A stretch of 64,000 bases of DNA from Clavaria fumosa (lineage: Eukaryota > Basidiomycota > Agaricomycetes > Agaricales > Clavariaceae). Each line of letters opens with the position of its first letter. The first letter of the stretch is position 1. Shown here in pieces: positions 1-16,345 of the stretch. The stretch covers positions 1,178,001 through 1,242,000 of the forward strand of contig OX637795.1 in the NCBI GenBank assembly GCA_951802425.1. Reading direction: 5' to 3'. The notes under the pieces were generated by a model. That model worked only from the letters and a program-made list of their open reading frames with translations, ran no database searches and was not told the DNA's origin. Both the position numbers and the translations under genes were made by a program.

Positions 1-3484
<3,484 letters not shown>

Positions 3485-4070
3485 TTTGATACAAGTGCAT
3501 TTACTGTTTCCTGGGCATTATGTTATTTGGGGTATAATGTGTTTTGATGAACTGATTTCGATGACGGTGCCAGTGCCGGACCCAGTCACAAGTCTGAGGG
3601 ACCAATAGCCAAAATGAGTTTTCGTGAGCACGTAGAAATGTTGCGTGCAAGAACAACCTAGGATTTTGGCTCTGGGCTCGAGTCTCTAATTTTCTATTCC
3701 GCGTCGGCTGGGCTGGCCCAGCTCTCCCAAGGGTAAGTTCGTCGGATGTTTATGTCAGGCAGGCCTAGAGGAGGACGCGTCAACGCTAGTGCTCAAGGAA
3801 TTAATCAGGAATTAGAACCTGATTTACATGCTAATTAACGAGGAAGAATTGCGAGCCCTACATTGATTACAGTAACTAGAACGTAACTAACACAAATTTA
3901 TCCCAATCCATTGCCGGTCGGCGCTTACGTCGATGAAACCCTAACCTCATACCAGGGGCTGATCGCTGCTCCGTCCCCGCGTTCACACCTGTATTGGACT
4001 CCGCCATCGATTGTAACATCCCCGTACATCCATACCACCTCGCCAACGTTGCACCTATCATTGTTCAACC
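3485..4070. other. Intergenic, 3' flank of ABCC gene and promoter side of TPI
   Basis: No coding frame or RNA gene is visible. The last part must contain the triosephosphate isomerase promoter and leader, but I see no clear TATA box or other named element. Confidence 0.5.
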
Positions 4071-5124
<1,054 letters not shown>

Positions 5125-5402
5125 ATGCAATGTAGAGTCATGTACAAATTGTAGAAATCGGCAGTTACCAGACGCTAAAAATCACCGAAAACATAGAAAG
5201 ATGACAATCAAACTGCAATCCATGCTTGCGGCGAATCACTTCGGTCTGTCTTGTGTCAATTCACTCAACGTGGATTTTTGCATTCGCTGGAGCAACAAAG
5301 CGTGAATGCCAAACGCAGGATTGCGCATATTTCGTGTGATCAAGAAGCGCTTACATAACGAAACCGAGACCTGAGATACCCAAAGTGCTCAAAACCAGAA
5401 GT

Positions 5403-6416
5403 ATGACTCCATCCTTTCCCATAGTCGAGGAGGAATGCACCCAGACCACGAATCGATCAGAATCGATGTCGCTCAGGCTCAACTTCCTCACTCTAGACGT
5501 GTTCACATCGACCCCCTACGCCGGGAACCCGCTCGCAATCGTGCACGTCCCAGCAGGCGTCGTCCTGTCGCCCGCGCAAAAGCTGCGCATCACGCGCGAG
5601 TTCAACCTCTCCGAGACCGTCTTCCTGCATGAGCCTCAGCGCGCCACGGCGTCGTCGGACCCGCCCCCGTACGCGCTCGACATCTTCACCTGCTTCGGCG
5701 AGGTGCCCTGGGCCGGCCATCCCACCATCGGCACCGCCTGGTACCTCCTCGTCTGCGCCAAGCCGCCGCTCGCGCCGGGCGATCTCGGCGATGACCCCAG
5801 CGCCGTCGTCCCACGCGTCACGCTCGCCACAAAAGCGGGCGTCATCACCGCGTACCATACCCCCGCAGCCCACATCGTGCACTTCCGGGTCCCCGCCGAT
5901 TTCAGGGTCCATGAGAGCGTGGCCCACGCGGACGTCAAGCCGGCGCAGGTGCTCCAGCACGGCGACTACGTCAATGGCATGCACGGCCTGGAGCCCGTCG
6001 TCTCCATCGTCAAAGGCATGACATACATGCTCGTAGAGCTGACCTCAGAGGAGGCACTCGCGCGCATGCAGCCTTTCCAGCGGCAGATCGCCCTGCCGGA
6101 GGGGCACCTCGGAGAGTGGGGCGGCTTCGTGGGGTTGTACGCGTTCTACCGAGCGCCAGATGGCGTGGTGAAGGCGAGGATGTTTACGGGGACGCTGGAG
6201 GACCCTGCAACGGGCTCTGCTGCGGCTGCGTTGGCGGGCTGGCTGGCGCTCGAGAAAGGGCCAGGGAAGTGGAAGACGACCATCATCCAGGGCGCTGACA
6301 TGGGCCGGGAGAGCGCCATTGGAATCGCTGCAGACATTGGTGACGATGGAAACGTGCAGGGCATTGCACTCGTAGGCAGTGCAGTACAGGTGATGGAAGG
6401 CACCCTGAGGGTCTGA
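5403..6416 (+). CDS. PhzF-family isomerase/epimerase-like protein
   Basis: Intronless gene for a phenazine-biosynthesis-like protein of the PhzF/diaminopimelate-epimerase fold, a two-lobed cytosolic protein that in relatives moves a proton through a catalytic Glu. The family N-terminus is clear (LDVFTSTPYAGNPLAIV). The catalytic Glu lies in FNLSETVFL, followed by the GHPTIGTAW substrate loop. The second half carries the matching loop GTLEDPATGSAAAALAGW. The ORF is open from a GTG at 5385, which a eukaryote would not use. The first ATG is 5403, but the conserved domain begins only after the ATG at 5466 (316 aa, the usual length), so 5466 may be the real start. Codons are very C/G-rich at third positions, which opens long antisense frames that I regard as shadows. 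The fungal substrate is unknown; no phenazine genes are nearby. Confidence 0.93.
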   Translation: MTPSFPIVEEECTQTTNRSESMSLRLNFLTLDVFTSTPYAGNPLAIVHVPAGVVLSPAQKLRITREFNLSETVFLHEPQRATASSDPPPYALDIFTCFGEVPWAGHPTIGTAWYLLVCAKPPLAPGDLGDDPSAVVPRVTLATKAGVITAYHTPAAHIVHFRVPADFRVHESVAHADVKPAQVLQHGDYVNGMHGLEPVVSIVKGMTYMLVELTSEEALARMQPFQRQIALPEGHLGEWGGFVGLYAFYRAPDGVVKARMFTGTLEDPATGSAAAALAGWLALEKGPGKWKTTIIQGADMGRESAIGIAADIGDDGNVQGIALVGSAVQVMEGTLRV

Positions 6417-9220
6417 GAAGGGGCAAGCGATCAGGTGACGACAAGAATGGGGGGGTGTGCAAATGAAAGGGGGGGGGATGACTATGTGCTCCTTGTGATT
6501 TCGTGAAAGAGCAACTGGGGGGTCACAATTTCATAACCACAGAATGGATTCAATTTCCTGACGATTCGCAATGGGCGGATGAAGCCCAGATCGAGCCGCG
6601 AATCGCAGCACCAAACTGGAGCATCGACGGGTGGTGGCGATTCACAGCCGCCGGGGAAGGGTGGCGTGTGGCGATATGCGCAGGACAGAACCCTGATGAC
6701 GATCGGAAGGAGCGGATCGGTCCAGACGCAGGAGTGAAAGGCAAACAAGAACTATGGAGTCTGGGCAGAACGAAAATGAAACCGATGGAAAGGGGTAACG
6801 CCACTCGGGAATGAAGGCAGCAAGAAAGCTGGGTCAACCATCCCATCGATAATGTCATCCCAGCACGCATGCACGCACGCACACGCACATAGGAGGGGGA
6901 TGTGGCGCACCAGCATTCATCTACGAACGCGCAAAGCGCGTGCTAGCACCGCCCCCAGACGCAAAAGCCACGAGTAAGATGCCCAAGTCGTCGAGAACGC
7001 TTCGCGAGATTCATTATCTGGGCGGATAACCCGCAACGGAGGGCCGGAATCCACACACGTTCATGGACCACACTTCCGAACCGCTACCCTTAGACCCGTT
7101 GATGATCGATGTGCGTTGAGGCCGCAGAGGACAAGATTGCCCTCTGGCTTTCGAGGGATGATGGCATTCTGCGCAATTGGAGATGCACGTGACATGACTT
7201 GTGGTACTTTGTGGGTACCATTTCGCGGGGCAATTCCAAAAGGCCTTACAGCATCGTGTTTCGCGTGCCGCTTGAAGATCTCAGACTCAAAGTTACTGTT
7301 TTCGCTATTGCATGCTTTAAGGTCAACGTACGGGCCGCACAGGCACGCGCAATTTATTATGAAAGGGGGTTGAAAGTATGACTGCTCGTTTAAACACATG
7401 CTATTGCTTCTGACGCAAGGGGGGTCAAAACCGGGCTGAAGGAGACAGCGTTCTTTACTAATCTTGAACACAACCAGCAAGCGCCTTATAGATAGGAACG
7501 ATGACAGCCAAGGAGACCGAAAAAGGCGATGTAGGGATCGACAGGGCAGAAAGTGCCATGGGTTGGCCTAACGGGGAAAGGCAGCATGAGGTTCATTGAT
7601 CGCCACTGAGTCACTTGACACCAATGGAGAAGGATGTACGGGTCGTATGGGGGTAGTCACGACGAACCAGATACCGATCTAGTCGAGAAGTAACCGAGGG
7701 GGGAGGAGAAGCAACCGAGGGGGCCGTAGGAGCAACCGGGCGCCGTAAGAGCGACGGGAAAGACGTATGTGCCGCGCCATTTGTTGAGCTGACGACACGT
7801 CGCCAAGGGATGCGCGGCGAGCACAAACGGGTCCGACGGGCGCCAATTGGGATAGGGTTTTGAGAAGACGTTCAGACGCGGAAGCGTCACAGGCGACGTA
7901 GGCGACGATCATGGATGCGGCGCAGGTGGCGCAGTAGGTCTCTCACCAAACGGCTTTGTCAGAAATTGATGAACAGAGCTGCATCAGCAGAAGAAGGACC
8001 ACTTGACTATCTGGGGTTTTTGGGATGATGAGACGTCGACGTGATAGATGAAACGGAATAGAATCGGTTCGCATGAACTAGCGTCCGTGGTATTTCTCCC
8101 GACGCTTTTGAATGGGAGAGGTAACCCCATCAGATGCATCACAGGCTGAGGAACGGGTAGGGGACATACAGATACGCGCGCTGCGGCCGAAAATGGGCCC
8201 GGAGATAGCTGACAGAGACCGAGAGGGCGATCCTGTTTTTCTTAGCCGTTGCAGAGAAAGAAATTTTTTTACCACACTTTGGGGTTCTGCGGCTAGCCCT
8301 TGACCCAGGTGGGAGAGTTACAGTTGAACGGAGAGAGGTTTGCACGTCTGCCTGCACGCAAAGGAAGCGGAGCAGCCGTTAGCCAGGCAGCGAGCCAGAA
8401 GCAACGTCAAGTCGAGGAGAGATAACGAAGGTGGACAAATGCAGACCGACTTTTAGCAGGCTGCATGGTCGAGATAGAGGTGAAGAAAGAAAGGCCGAAA
8501 TGGAGTGGAGGCTCCCACGAATTGGGCGCGGGCGATAAACGACGCCATTGGCCCTGAACAATTTCCTAAAGGGGCGAGAGACCGTGGCCATTTTTGGGAT
8601 GGGGGGTTGTCTAAATTTTTTTCTTTCGGCCATCAGGTTTAGATGCCCATCACGACGGAGAGATGGGACTATCATCATGCTCTGCGATGTGAGTGAGAGT
8701 GAGCGCAAAAAGAGTTGAATGAAAAAAAGGCTCATTCAAGTTTTGCAGAGTTCATTCACAGAGTCCATTCATGTGCCCAGTGTCCGTTAAAAAAAATATT
8801 CTATTGTTGAAAGGAATGTTGCCGTCAAACGATGCCGTTGTTATCCTAACGTATTCCCCGATAATTTACTGGTCGTTACGTTGGGCCAGCGACGCCCTGA
8901 ACCCTAACGAAAAAGTGCGTGCAAGCCGCACAGCTATCGGTGAAAAGCATGTGGCATATGATAGGGATGAATAGAAAGAATGGCGACGAACCGCAGAAAG
9001 CACACGCTGAACCTAAGCGGATGAGAGTCTTGTGTTTAAATTTTTCCATACCGTTACCGTTTTAAAAAAAGGATTTTGGTAGCCTCGTGTTGCGGAGGAA
9101 GGGGGGAGTCATGGTGGAGTATGGCTGTGGCTGTGGCTTTGTCATCTACAATCAAATCGAGGTGGCTCAGAGCGGAGCAGAGTAGAAAAAAAAGCACAGT
9201 AATTTAATTCGAGTCAATTC
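6417..9220. other. 2.8 kb intergenic region without a recognisable gene
   Basis: Short frames of 60-140 codons occur on both strands, but none has a recognisable domain or a consistent splice structure. Short G and A runs are present. A small lineage-specific gene or a non-coding RNA cannot be excluded. Confidence 0.5.
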
Positions 9221-9356
9221 CTTCTTCAATCTTTCCCTTCAACCAACACCATCCTCCTCCTCTTCCCTCTCTTTTCTCCCCCTCCCTCCCTTCTATCCCA
9301 CCTCAATCCATCCCCGCTAATATTCTACACACGCGTTCGCGCTGGCATACAAACCA
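9221..9356 (+). promoter_or_regulatory. Pyrimidine-rich leader of the RING gene
   Basis: A long C/T tract (about 9225-9300) lies directly upstream of the ATG at 9357. Such CT-rich blocks commonly mark transcription starts and leaders in fungal genes that lack a strong TATA box. No TATA box is evident here. Position supports a promoter/5' UTR role; no binding site can be named. Confidence 0.45.
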
Positions 9357-11001
9357 ATGCTCACACTCAGCCCAGGTTCAAGTTGTGATGTGTGCGCCGA
9401 GGAATACGGTCCTCACTGCATGCCTCATTGTATTCCCTGTGGTAAGTTTTTCACTTCAATCAAAACCGAGAAGCGTATAATCTAAATTACTCGAATATAG
9501 GCCATGTCCTCTGCGCGAGCTGTTGTAACACCATTGTTGCAAAGACGTCCCCCCGACTGACGCCCGTGTGTCCCTTCTGTCGGGAAGAGTTCTCACTCGA
9601 CTCCATTCGTTTGATACGGATCGACTTCAGCTCCCTCAACCTTCACAGCACCAACGCATGGAGCAACAACACCCCCCGACGACGTATCGTCGTCGAAAAC
9701 GACGACTTTGCCCTAAACCCCGACGACCTGGCTATGAAAAAGGAAGAACGCATAGTTTACTTGGATAATGAAACTTCGCGGACCCGTGCGGGCGCAAGGG
9801 TCTTGGAGGATAAAGTCGCAAGAGTCGCCGCGAAGAAGTGTTCGGTCGAGGAGGTCACCAAACTGCATAAGGAACTCCAAGAGTGGCTCGTCTCTGAAGT
9901 GGATCACAAAGTTCGTTCTCTCTCTCTTCCCTATTCTTTTTTCTCTGAGGAGCTTTCTCATGCCGTTCTCTTCAGACCTCGTCTCTGTACCTTAGCGCCG
10001 CCCTTCTTCGCGCTATCTTAATGAATCATGTGGCGCATTCCGAAGCCACTAAACTCGCGAAAATAACGGAGGCCAACTACAAGGCCAAAGTAGACGACCT
10101 GGAAATTATCGTCACAAAATTGGAGGCAGAGCTGAAAAAGTAAGTATCATTCCTCCGCAGTTTTCCCGTGACTCGTTGCTGACGTCTCCCTCCTTTCACT
10201 CCCAAAAAATTCTTTCACCTCTCAATAGACAGGTGAGAATCACTCATTGTTTCCGACCCTAGACCCTAAATCACTTTTTTTTCTAATCATTTTTTTTCCC
10301 CTCAGCGAACGGAATACTCTCAAAAAGCTCAGGAATGCCAAAACCTCACCAATGAGCTCCACCGTTTCAAAGTCAAGAGCGGCATCGGTACGCCTGCAAC
10401 ACCGCGCCCGATCCCGATCAGCACTGCCTCGAGCCAGGCGGCTGCGGCTGCGGCTGCAGCGGCCTCCACCAGCCCGACGCCCGCCCCATCCACAACCATC
10501 ACCACATCCGCATCCACGACGACGACCGCGACGACGCCCATCTACGCACCGACCGCGCGCACGCCGCTCTCGCGCTTCGCAAGCACGCACGCGCGCTCCG
10601 CGTCGGTGCAGCCCTCGTCCATCTCACGAACCTTCACGCCCGTCACGACGACCGCACGTTCCGAGACACCCCATTCCACACACCATGTCCACCACTCCCA
10701 CTCCCACCACCAGCAGCACGGCAGCAACGGCGGCAGCCACCACAACCCGCACGCACACCTGCACACGCCGCGCCCGTCCCGCTCCGGCCCGCGCAGGCAA
10801 GCGACGGACTCGCCGCCACCCCCAATGCCGCCGCTCCCCCCTATGCTCCTGAACCGCACCACTTCGAACTCGTCCTCGGCCTCGGAGGACTCGGACCACG
10901 GCTTCCACGAGCGCTGGATCCCGTCGGCTGCTTCACGCCGCGACACCAGCGAACCCATCTCTCCCACGTCATACTACGCTAGGAGCCCTCGTCGCGCTTA
11001 A
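9357..11001 (+). CDS. RING-finger protein with coiled coil and low-complexity C-terminus
   Basis: Probable E3 ubiquitin ligase. Residues 10-55 form a C3HC4-type RING: CDVC, then CIPCGH, LCASCC and CPFC with the usual spacing; zinc binding is inferred. A charged helical region follows (about residues 85-190, likely coiled coil). The long tail is rich in Ala, Thr, Ser, His and Pro with an S/T-P-rich end. Introns are 9442-9500, 9911-9975, 10140-10228 and 10233-10305. The last two enclose a 4-nt exon (acag, 10229-10232): skipping it moves the rest out of the tail frame that stays open to TAA at 10999-11001. The ATG at 9357 is the first before the RING and follows a CT-rich leader. The His/Thr/Ala-rich tail opens several shadow frames. 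Partner and target are unknown; related Agaricomycete RING proteins look similar. Confidence 0.85.
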
Positions 11002-12100
11002 AATGCCGCGAGACAAGCGTGCGATAATCGCACCGTACCGCCCACATGGCGCCGCGCCCGCGCCGCTACCTTCAAACACTCTCCCGCACTCCTGGGCCCA
11101 CACGGCGGCACAGGATAGAACCGTGATTCTTTTGTCCCTTGGTCCTTCACTTTTCGCGCTGTGCATTCTTTTGTTTGTTTTGCTTCTTCGTTGATCGTAA
11201 TAGCTACTAATATCTCGGATAGAGGATCTATACCTAGTCACCACCCTGCACATATATACACTAGCTTACGACTCGTATATATATTTTCCCTTCCTTCACC
11301 TTCCCACCTTTTCCTCACACCCCAATTTCCTTCGAGTGTCCGGAAAGGGTGGGGGTCTTGTACGCCATACATCTTCTTCTTTCTTCATGCCGGGTCTCTT
11401 CAGTTATTTCTCTGTTTATTTCGATGGGAGAGTGGTGGATGATGGAGTGGACGAGCTGGTATGTGTGGTGTGTTACTTTTGGATTGCGGATGGACAGATT
11501 CGTTCCCCCCCTCCCGTTCCCCCCTCTTCCCTCGTGTTTAAACACGAATTCCTGTAGCCAAACGCTTTTTTCTTCTGTTCTGTTCTTGTCCGTCTCTTGC
11601 CTGTGGCCTCGATTCGTTCTTGTTTCCGACTCCTCTCTCTCCCTCCCTCCCTCCGTACTTGGGTGGGGTTTTTTTAAAAAAAATATATGGCTGGCTACAT
11701 ACAGTACGTACGGTAACCGCTATTTAACGTAAGATAAAACGTTTGTCTCTTATCGCACACATTTCAGTACAGTAATGAAAATAGACGTTTTTTGTTTCTT
11801 CTTTGTTCCTCAAAAAGGAACGAACGAACGGGTAAACTTGTGCTGCTAGTTCGGACTAGTAATTCCGACAACCCGGAAGTCGTCACCCGGTTTCTTGGGT
11901 TCCTAGGACCGACTTCGCGGCCCTGGAACTGAGAAAGCGTGGATCCAAAAATTGTCGTTCGCCGAATGCTTTCCCGTCACAAAAAAGCGTCGCCGCGGTA
12001 CGGTATTTTTCCACGTACAGGGTCAGTGTTATCTATCCATAAGCGGGGGTCTCTCACGGTCACGCCATAAACGCGAGGCTTCGCGTCCGAGTAAAGCAAT
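11002..12100. other. 3' flank of RING gene and intergenic
   Basis: T-rich and CT-rich sequence containing the RING gene's 3' UTR, then AT-mixed spacer. No gene, RNA or repeat is recognised up to the dispersed repeat at about 12.1 kb. Confidence 0.5.
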
Positions 12101-12345
12101 GTGTTAGAACCTCAGTGACTCTTGCCAACGCCTATGCCTCGTGATAAGTTTCGCGGCGTTTCTGCTTGGAGAGACCAGGTCGATGTCCCTTGCCATGGTC
12201 CTTCTCATACCCGCTTGCACCGTAAGCCATATCACAAAGGTGTTCAGATAACAGTCGCGGGGATCGATGTTCGTTTCTGCTTTTTTGGTTTGAGTTCGTG
12301 GTCTAATATTTCGCCGAGAATACTTAGGTTCCCGTGGTCTGTGCA
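12101..12345. repeat. Dispersed repeat, copy 1 (upstream of helical-repeat gene)
   Basis: About 210 bp closely matches 23105-23300 in the same orientation, with several blocks of 20-50 identical bases and small gaps (for example around 12225-12275 against 23178-23225). Here it ends just before the start of the small repeat gene, so it may be the promoter/leader of a small gene family. It could also be a short mobile repeat. Confidence 0.7.
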
Positions 12346-12366
12346 GCAGACACCTCCTCTGACCGT

Positions 12367-12976
12367 ATGGAGTATACAGACTTGTTGGCTTATGCACACG
12401 CCGGTTATCTTGAGTGCATCCAGGATGAATCAACGGCCGGGGCGAGACACAAGCGGTGCCGTGCCCAGCTGGACATATTCGAGAAAGACCTGGTTAAGGC
12501 GCGCGAGGCGGTCGCAAGGGCACGTGCGGGGATGAAAGCAGTCGAGAGCATGCTCGGGCTCAAGTCTGACGAAAGCGATTCCGATTCATCATGTCCAAGC
12601 GAGACAGGGGGGCGAGATAGCCCAACGGCCCGTCCCCAAAATCTGGACACATCTGCTGAAGACGAAGTAAGTATCTCAGTTCAGTGAGCAAATGATCATT
12701 GATAGTGTTCGCTAGACGATGGTTCTTCATACATCCGTGGGCGAGATGGACGTCAAACGCTTGCTGGCTTTGGCTCGCGCTGGTTACAAAGATTGTGTGT
12801 CAGAGGAGTACGCAGCGGAGTACCGAGTCCATCGTTGCCGTCAGCAGCTTGAGATATTTCACCGGGAATTGGTCGCAGCTCGCGACACAGTTGTAAGGGC
12901 ACGCGGTCTGTGGGTAAATCTGGCACAGAAAGTCCATCCTTCTATCCTTGATAAATATTCTTTCTACATGCACTAG
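12367..12976 (+). CDS. Small helical protein with two diverged tandem repeats
   Basis: Unrecognised family. Exon 1 (ATG 12367 to 12666) and exon 2 (12716 to TAG 12976) join across a clean 49-nt GT-AG intron (12667-12715, donor GTAAGT) in phase 0, giving about 186 residues. Each exon carries one copy of a roughly 60-residue helical unit: repeat 1 begins MEYTDLLAYAHAGY and repeat 2 MDVKRLLALARAGY. Both then share AGY-x2-C, R/H-x-RCR-x-QL-x-IF and an LV-x-AR-x-x-V-x-RAR helix. Repeat 1 is followed by an acidic Ser/Asp/Glu linker. No signal peptide or membrane segment is seen. Exon 2 has its own ATG three bases in, so two separate small genes are an alternative. The longest frame begins at a GTG (12334); 12367 is the first ATG. 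Confidence 0.6.
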
Positions 12977-13387
12977 TGTTAACGTATCGGTGTCCTGAAC
13001 TCCTGTTTGTACTAGCGTTCGCTGTAGAAAATATCCCACAGAATTCTTGACTGGTTCTAAACATTGGAAACTGGAGGCCCTCCCAACTGACAAGTTTTTG
13101 ACCAGTTTTAAACTAGGGGTTCTAGACTGCTGTTTGATAAACAGAGTTTTGGAAAAGTTTTTAAACCAGTTCCAGTTTTACATATAATATACATGTAGTT
13201 CATCACCAGTTTCAGGATGGAGTTAGGGCTGAGCATGGGTAACCCACAGGTATCCAAGGCAACACCAGGGAATCCAATCTACTGCCCTATGTAGAAGTTG
13301 TGGTTCAAGTCAGTTTGTAGGGCACCCCTTGTGGAGAGCAAGGACAGCGAGGATGCTTAGGAGGGATCACTCGGTGAAGGCGGATGC
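12977..13387. other. Spacer before DNA element
   Basis: AT-rich sequence with reiterated ACCAGTTT/AAACTGG-like words between 13040 and 13220. It resembles the non-coding interior of mobile elements, but no boundary can be set. Confidence 0.35.
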
Positions 13388-14014
13388 TTGGTGTACTGAT
13401 TACAAACCGATGGAGTTCCGGCTCCATCGCTTGTAGCTAAATACACAATGCCCTGTGGCAGTGCTACAGTGAGGCATTTATGCTAGTGGTACAAGTAATG
13501 ATTCATCAGTATGGCGCAATCAGAGAGGCACTTTAGCTATTGGCTTTGATTTCCAAGTCATCAGGAAAAGTGCAAAGTGACTTAGGCAGTCTTAGACCTG
13601 TCTTAAATTGGATTTAAGAAAAATTAAGACAAGTTGGACTAAGACGAGACTGTCTTAGTCTAAGACAATCCAATTTTCCAGATTTGTCTTAGATACATCT
13701 TAATAATCTTGGCAGGCCTTAATGATTCTTAGCATCTGGCAGACCAAGAGGTATCAAGTATAATTAAGAACCAAAAGTTAGCCTTACAGCTACTGAATCT
13801 GACTGAAACCTGTCTTAAACACCTTAGGAAACATAAAACTTTCTTGACCAGAACTTGGCCAAACTTCAATGATCTTAATCCTCAAATTAGACTCAACTTA
13901 TTAGTAATCAAGTAGTTGATTAAGACAATATTATTAATCAAGTACAGTCAAGTACAGTCAAGTACATGTAAGAACATATAAGGCCTATGTAAGGAGCCAC
14001 AGCAGCCGCAGCCG

Positions 14015-14900
14015 CTGCTGCTGCTATTGCTCCGCTGCCGCCGCCGCCGCCACCGCCACCGCCGTTGCTGCTGCTGCTGCCGCCGCCGCCACCGCCACCG
14101 CCGTTGCTGCCGCCGCCGCCACCGCCACCGCCGTTGCTGCCGCCGCCGCCACCGCCACCGCCGTTGCTGCCGCCGCCGCCACCGCCACCGCCGTTGCTGC
14201 CGCCGCCGCCGCCGTTGCTGCCGCCGCCGCCGCCGTTGCTGCCGCCGCCGCCGCCGTTGCTGCCGCCGCCGCCGCCGTTGCTGCCGCCGCCGCCGCCGTT
14301 GCTGCCGCCGCCGCCGCCGTTGCTGCCGCCGCCGCCGCCGTTGCTGCCGCCGCCGCCGCCGTTGCTGCCGCCGCCGCCGCCGTTGCTGCCGCCGCCGCCG
14401 CCGTTGCTGCCGCCGCCGCCGCTGTCGCTGCCGCCGCTGCTGCTGTTGCTGCCGCCGTCGCTGCCGCCGCCGCTGCTGCTGTTGCTCCGTCGCAGCCGTT
14501 GCTGCTGCTGCTGCTGCCGCCATCGAAGTTGCTGTCGCCGCCGCCGCCGTCGAAGTTACTGCCGCCGCCGCCGCCCCGTTGCTTTGCTGCCGCCTCCGCC
14601 GTCGATGTTGCTGTCGCCGCCGCCGCCGTCAATGTTGCTGCCGCCGCCGCCGTTGCTTTGCTGCTGCTGCTGCCGCCGCCCTGTTGCTTTGCTGCCGCCG
14701 TCGCCGCCGCCACCGCCCCGTTGCTTTGCTTTGCTGCCGCCGCCGCCGCCGTCAATGTTGCTTTGCTGTCGCCGCCGCCGCCGCCATGGTTGTTGCTGCC
14801 GTAGCCGCTGCTGTTGTTGCTGCCGTAGCCGCTGCTGTTGTTGCTGCCGCCGCCGCTGTTGCTTTGCTGCTGCTGCCACTGCTGCCGCCGTCGTCGTCGA
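14015..14900. repeat. GCC-rich compound repeat (18-bp unit GCCGCCGCCGCCGTTGCT)
   Basis: More than ten near-perfect 18-bp units (about 14190-14410) grade on both sides into GCCACC, TGCTGC and GTCGAAGTTGCT variants. The array is open in nearly all frames (Pro/Leu, Arg/Cys, Ala/Thr) simply because it lacks stops. It lies inside the TIR element. Confidence 0.9.
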
Positions 14901-15420
14901 TGCCGGAGGAGAAAGATAGGGAAAGGAAGGGGAGAGAAGAGAGGGAGGAGAGGGAAAGAGAGGAGAGGGAGAAGCCGCCCTCACCATCGCTCTGTAAATA
15001 ATAAAAATGAAAAGAATATGAACAAAAGGGGAGAGGACGCACCTGATGGACCCTCCCTGAGGGTGCCGCCGCCGTCGTTGTTGTGAGGAGAGAGAGGGGG
15101 AGAGGGCCGCCGCCGCCGCAGTCATCGCTGGAGGAGAGAGAGGGTGAGGGTGAAGGTGCCGCCGTCGTCATCGCTGGAGGTGAGGGCGAGGGTGCCGTCG
15201 CCGTTGTCGTCGCCGTTGTCGTTGTTGCTGGAGGTGAGGGTGAGGGTGCCGTTGTCGTCACTGGGGATGGGATAGAGGGAGGAGAGAGAGGGAGAGGAGA
15301 GGAGAGGAGAGGGAGAGGGTGTCGCCGCCGTTGTTGTCATTGCTGGGGATGAGAGAGAGGGAAGGGAAAGCGAGAAGGTGCCGCCGCCGTCGTCATCGGA
15401 GAGGCATGGGTGATGGTGGG
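14900..15420. repeat. G-rich purine minisatellite
   Basis: Irregular repeats of GGAGAGAG, GGTGAGGGTGAGGGTGCC and GCCGCCGTCGTC alternate across the stretch. It continues the low-complexity block of the TIR element. No gene. Confidence 0.75.
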
Positions 15421-16221
15421 AGAACGACAAGTTCAACATAGCATGTGACGACTTTCTGAAGGTCGGAGTTTAAAATAAACACAACGCGGATTTGTTCCTG
15501 CGCCCTCAGTAAATGTGTATAAATCATGAAAATATTAATATAAGCCATCCTAATAAGCATTTATATCCTATCAAAATTTGAAGGTAATCCATTTATTGGT
15601 TGTTGAGAACCCACAGTGTTGTCATGCTGAGTTTGAAATTGCAGGAACTTCGCACTTGACACTACAGGCAAATGCAATGCTGACACAGCCTCACCCTGAT
15701 TTAGGCAGTACCCTCTAATAGTGAACCCTGAACTGAACTGCAAGTTCAGTTCAGGTGAGGAAGTGAACATCTGAGGACTGAACCAAAGCTTGGATTTAGT
15801 GACCAGTTCAGACTGAACTTTGACTGCACCATGGGGATCTTTGGCCATAAGGGTGCTCAAGCACCACACCTAAGACAACATTCATTCTAAGACCAACAGC
15901 AACAGCAGCATCAGCAGCAAAGCAGTGATGGTGGCAGAAATGCAGCAGCAGTGGCAAAGCAGTGACAGTGGTGGCAGCAGTGGCAGCTTGTCTTATACAT
16001 CTTAGCCATCTTAGCTGTCTTATTTGATATGTAGCTACTTGTGTCAAGTTGGCTAAGGTGCTTTAAGCTGGCTAAGTTCAGCTATGTTTGGTTAAGAAAA
16101 TTTGATGTTTCCTGATGCAGCAGATTAAGTCATTTTAAGACATTTGATTAAGACTCTGCTGGTCATTTTCATGGTCTTGGCTTCAATGGCTTGGGTGCAC
16201 CACTTCATTGAATCACATTTT

Positions 16222-16345
16222 AATATCTGAATGGTCTTAGAAAAGATATTACCTTAATATCTGAATGGTCTTAGAAAAGATATTACCTTAATATCTGAAT
16301 GGTCTTAGAAAAGATATTACCTTAATATCTAGATGGTCTTAGAAA
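16222..16345. repeat. 34-bp tandem repeat, about 4 copies
   Basis: Units of TTAATATCTGAATGGTCTTA plus AAAAGATATTACC repeat head to tail. More diverged copies of the TGGTCTTAGAAAA core follow to about 16600. They lie in the right subterminal zone of the TIR element and contain its TCTTAG word. Confidence 0.85.

Noticed and set aside
5493..6403. Long minus-strand frames opposite the PhzF-like gene
   Set aside because: Shadow frames caused by high GC at third codon positions; no domain.
7061..7480. 139-codon minus-strand frame in the 6.4-9.2 kb gap
   Set aside because: No recognisable motif, no start context and no exon partner; kept as unsupported.
12334..12687. Frame starting at 12334 as the beginning of the helical-repeat gene
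   Set aside because: The first codon is GTG; the first ATG is at 12367.
13948..15440. Several 190-320 codon frames on both strands rich in Ala, Pro, Leu, Arg or Gln
   Set aside because: They are readings of GCC- and purine-rich repeats that lack stops in nearly every frame; no unique protein sequence.
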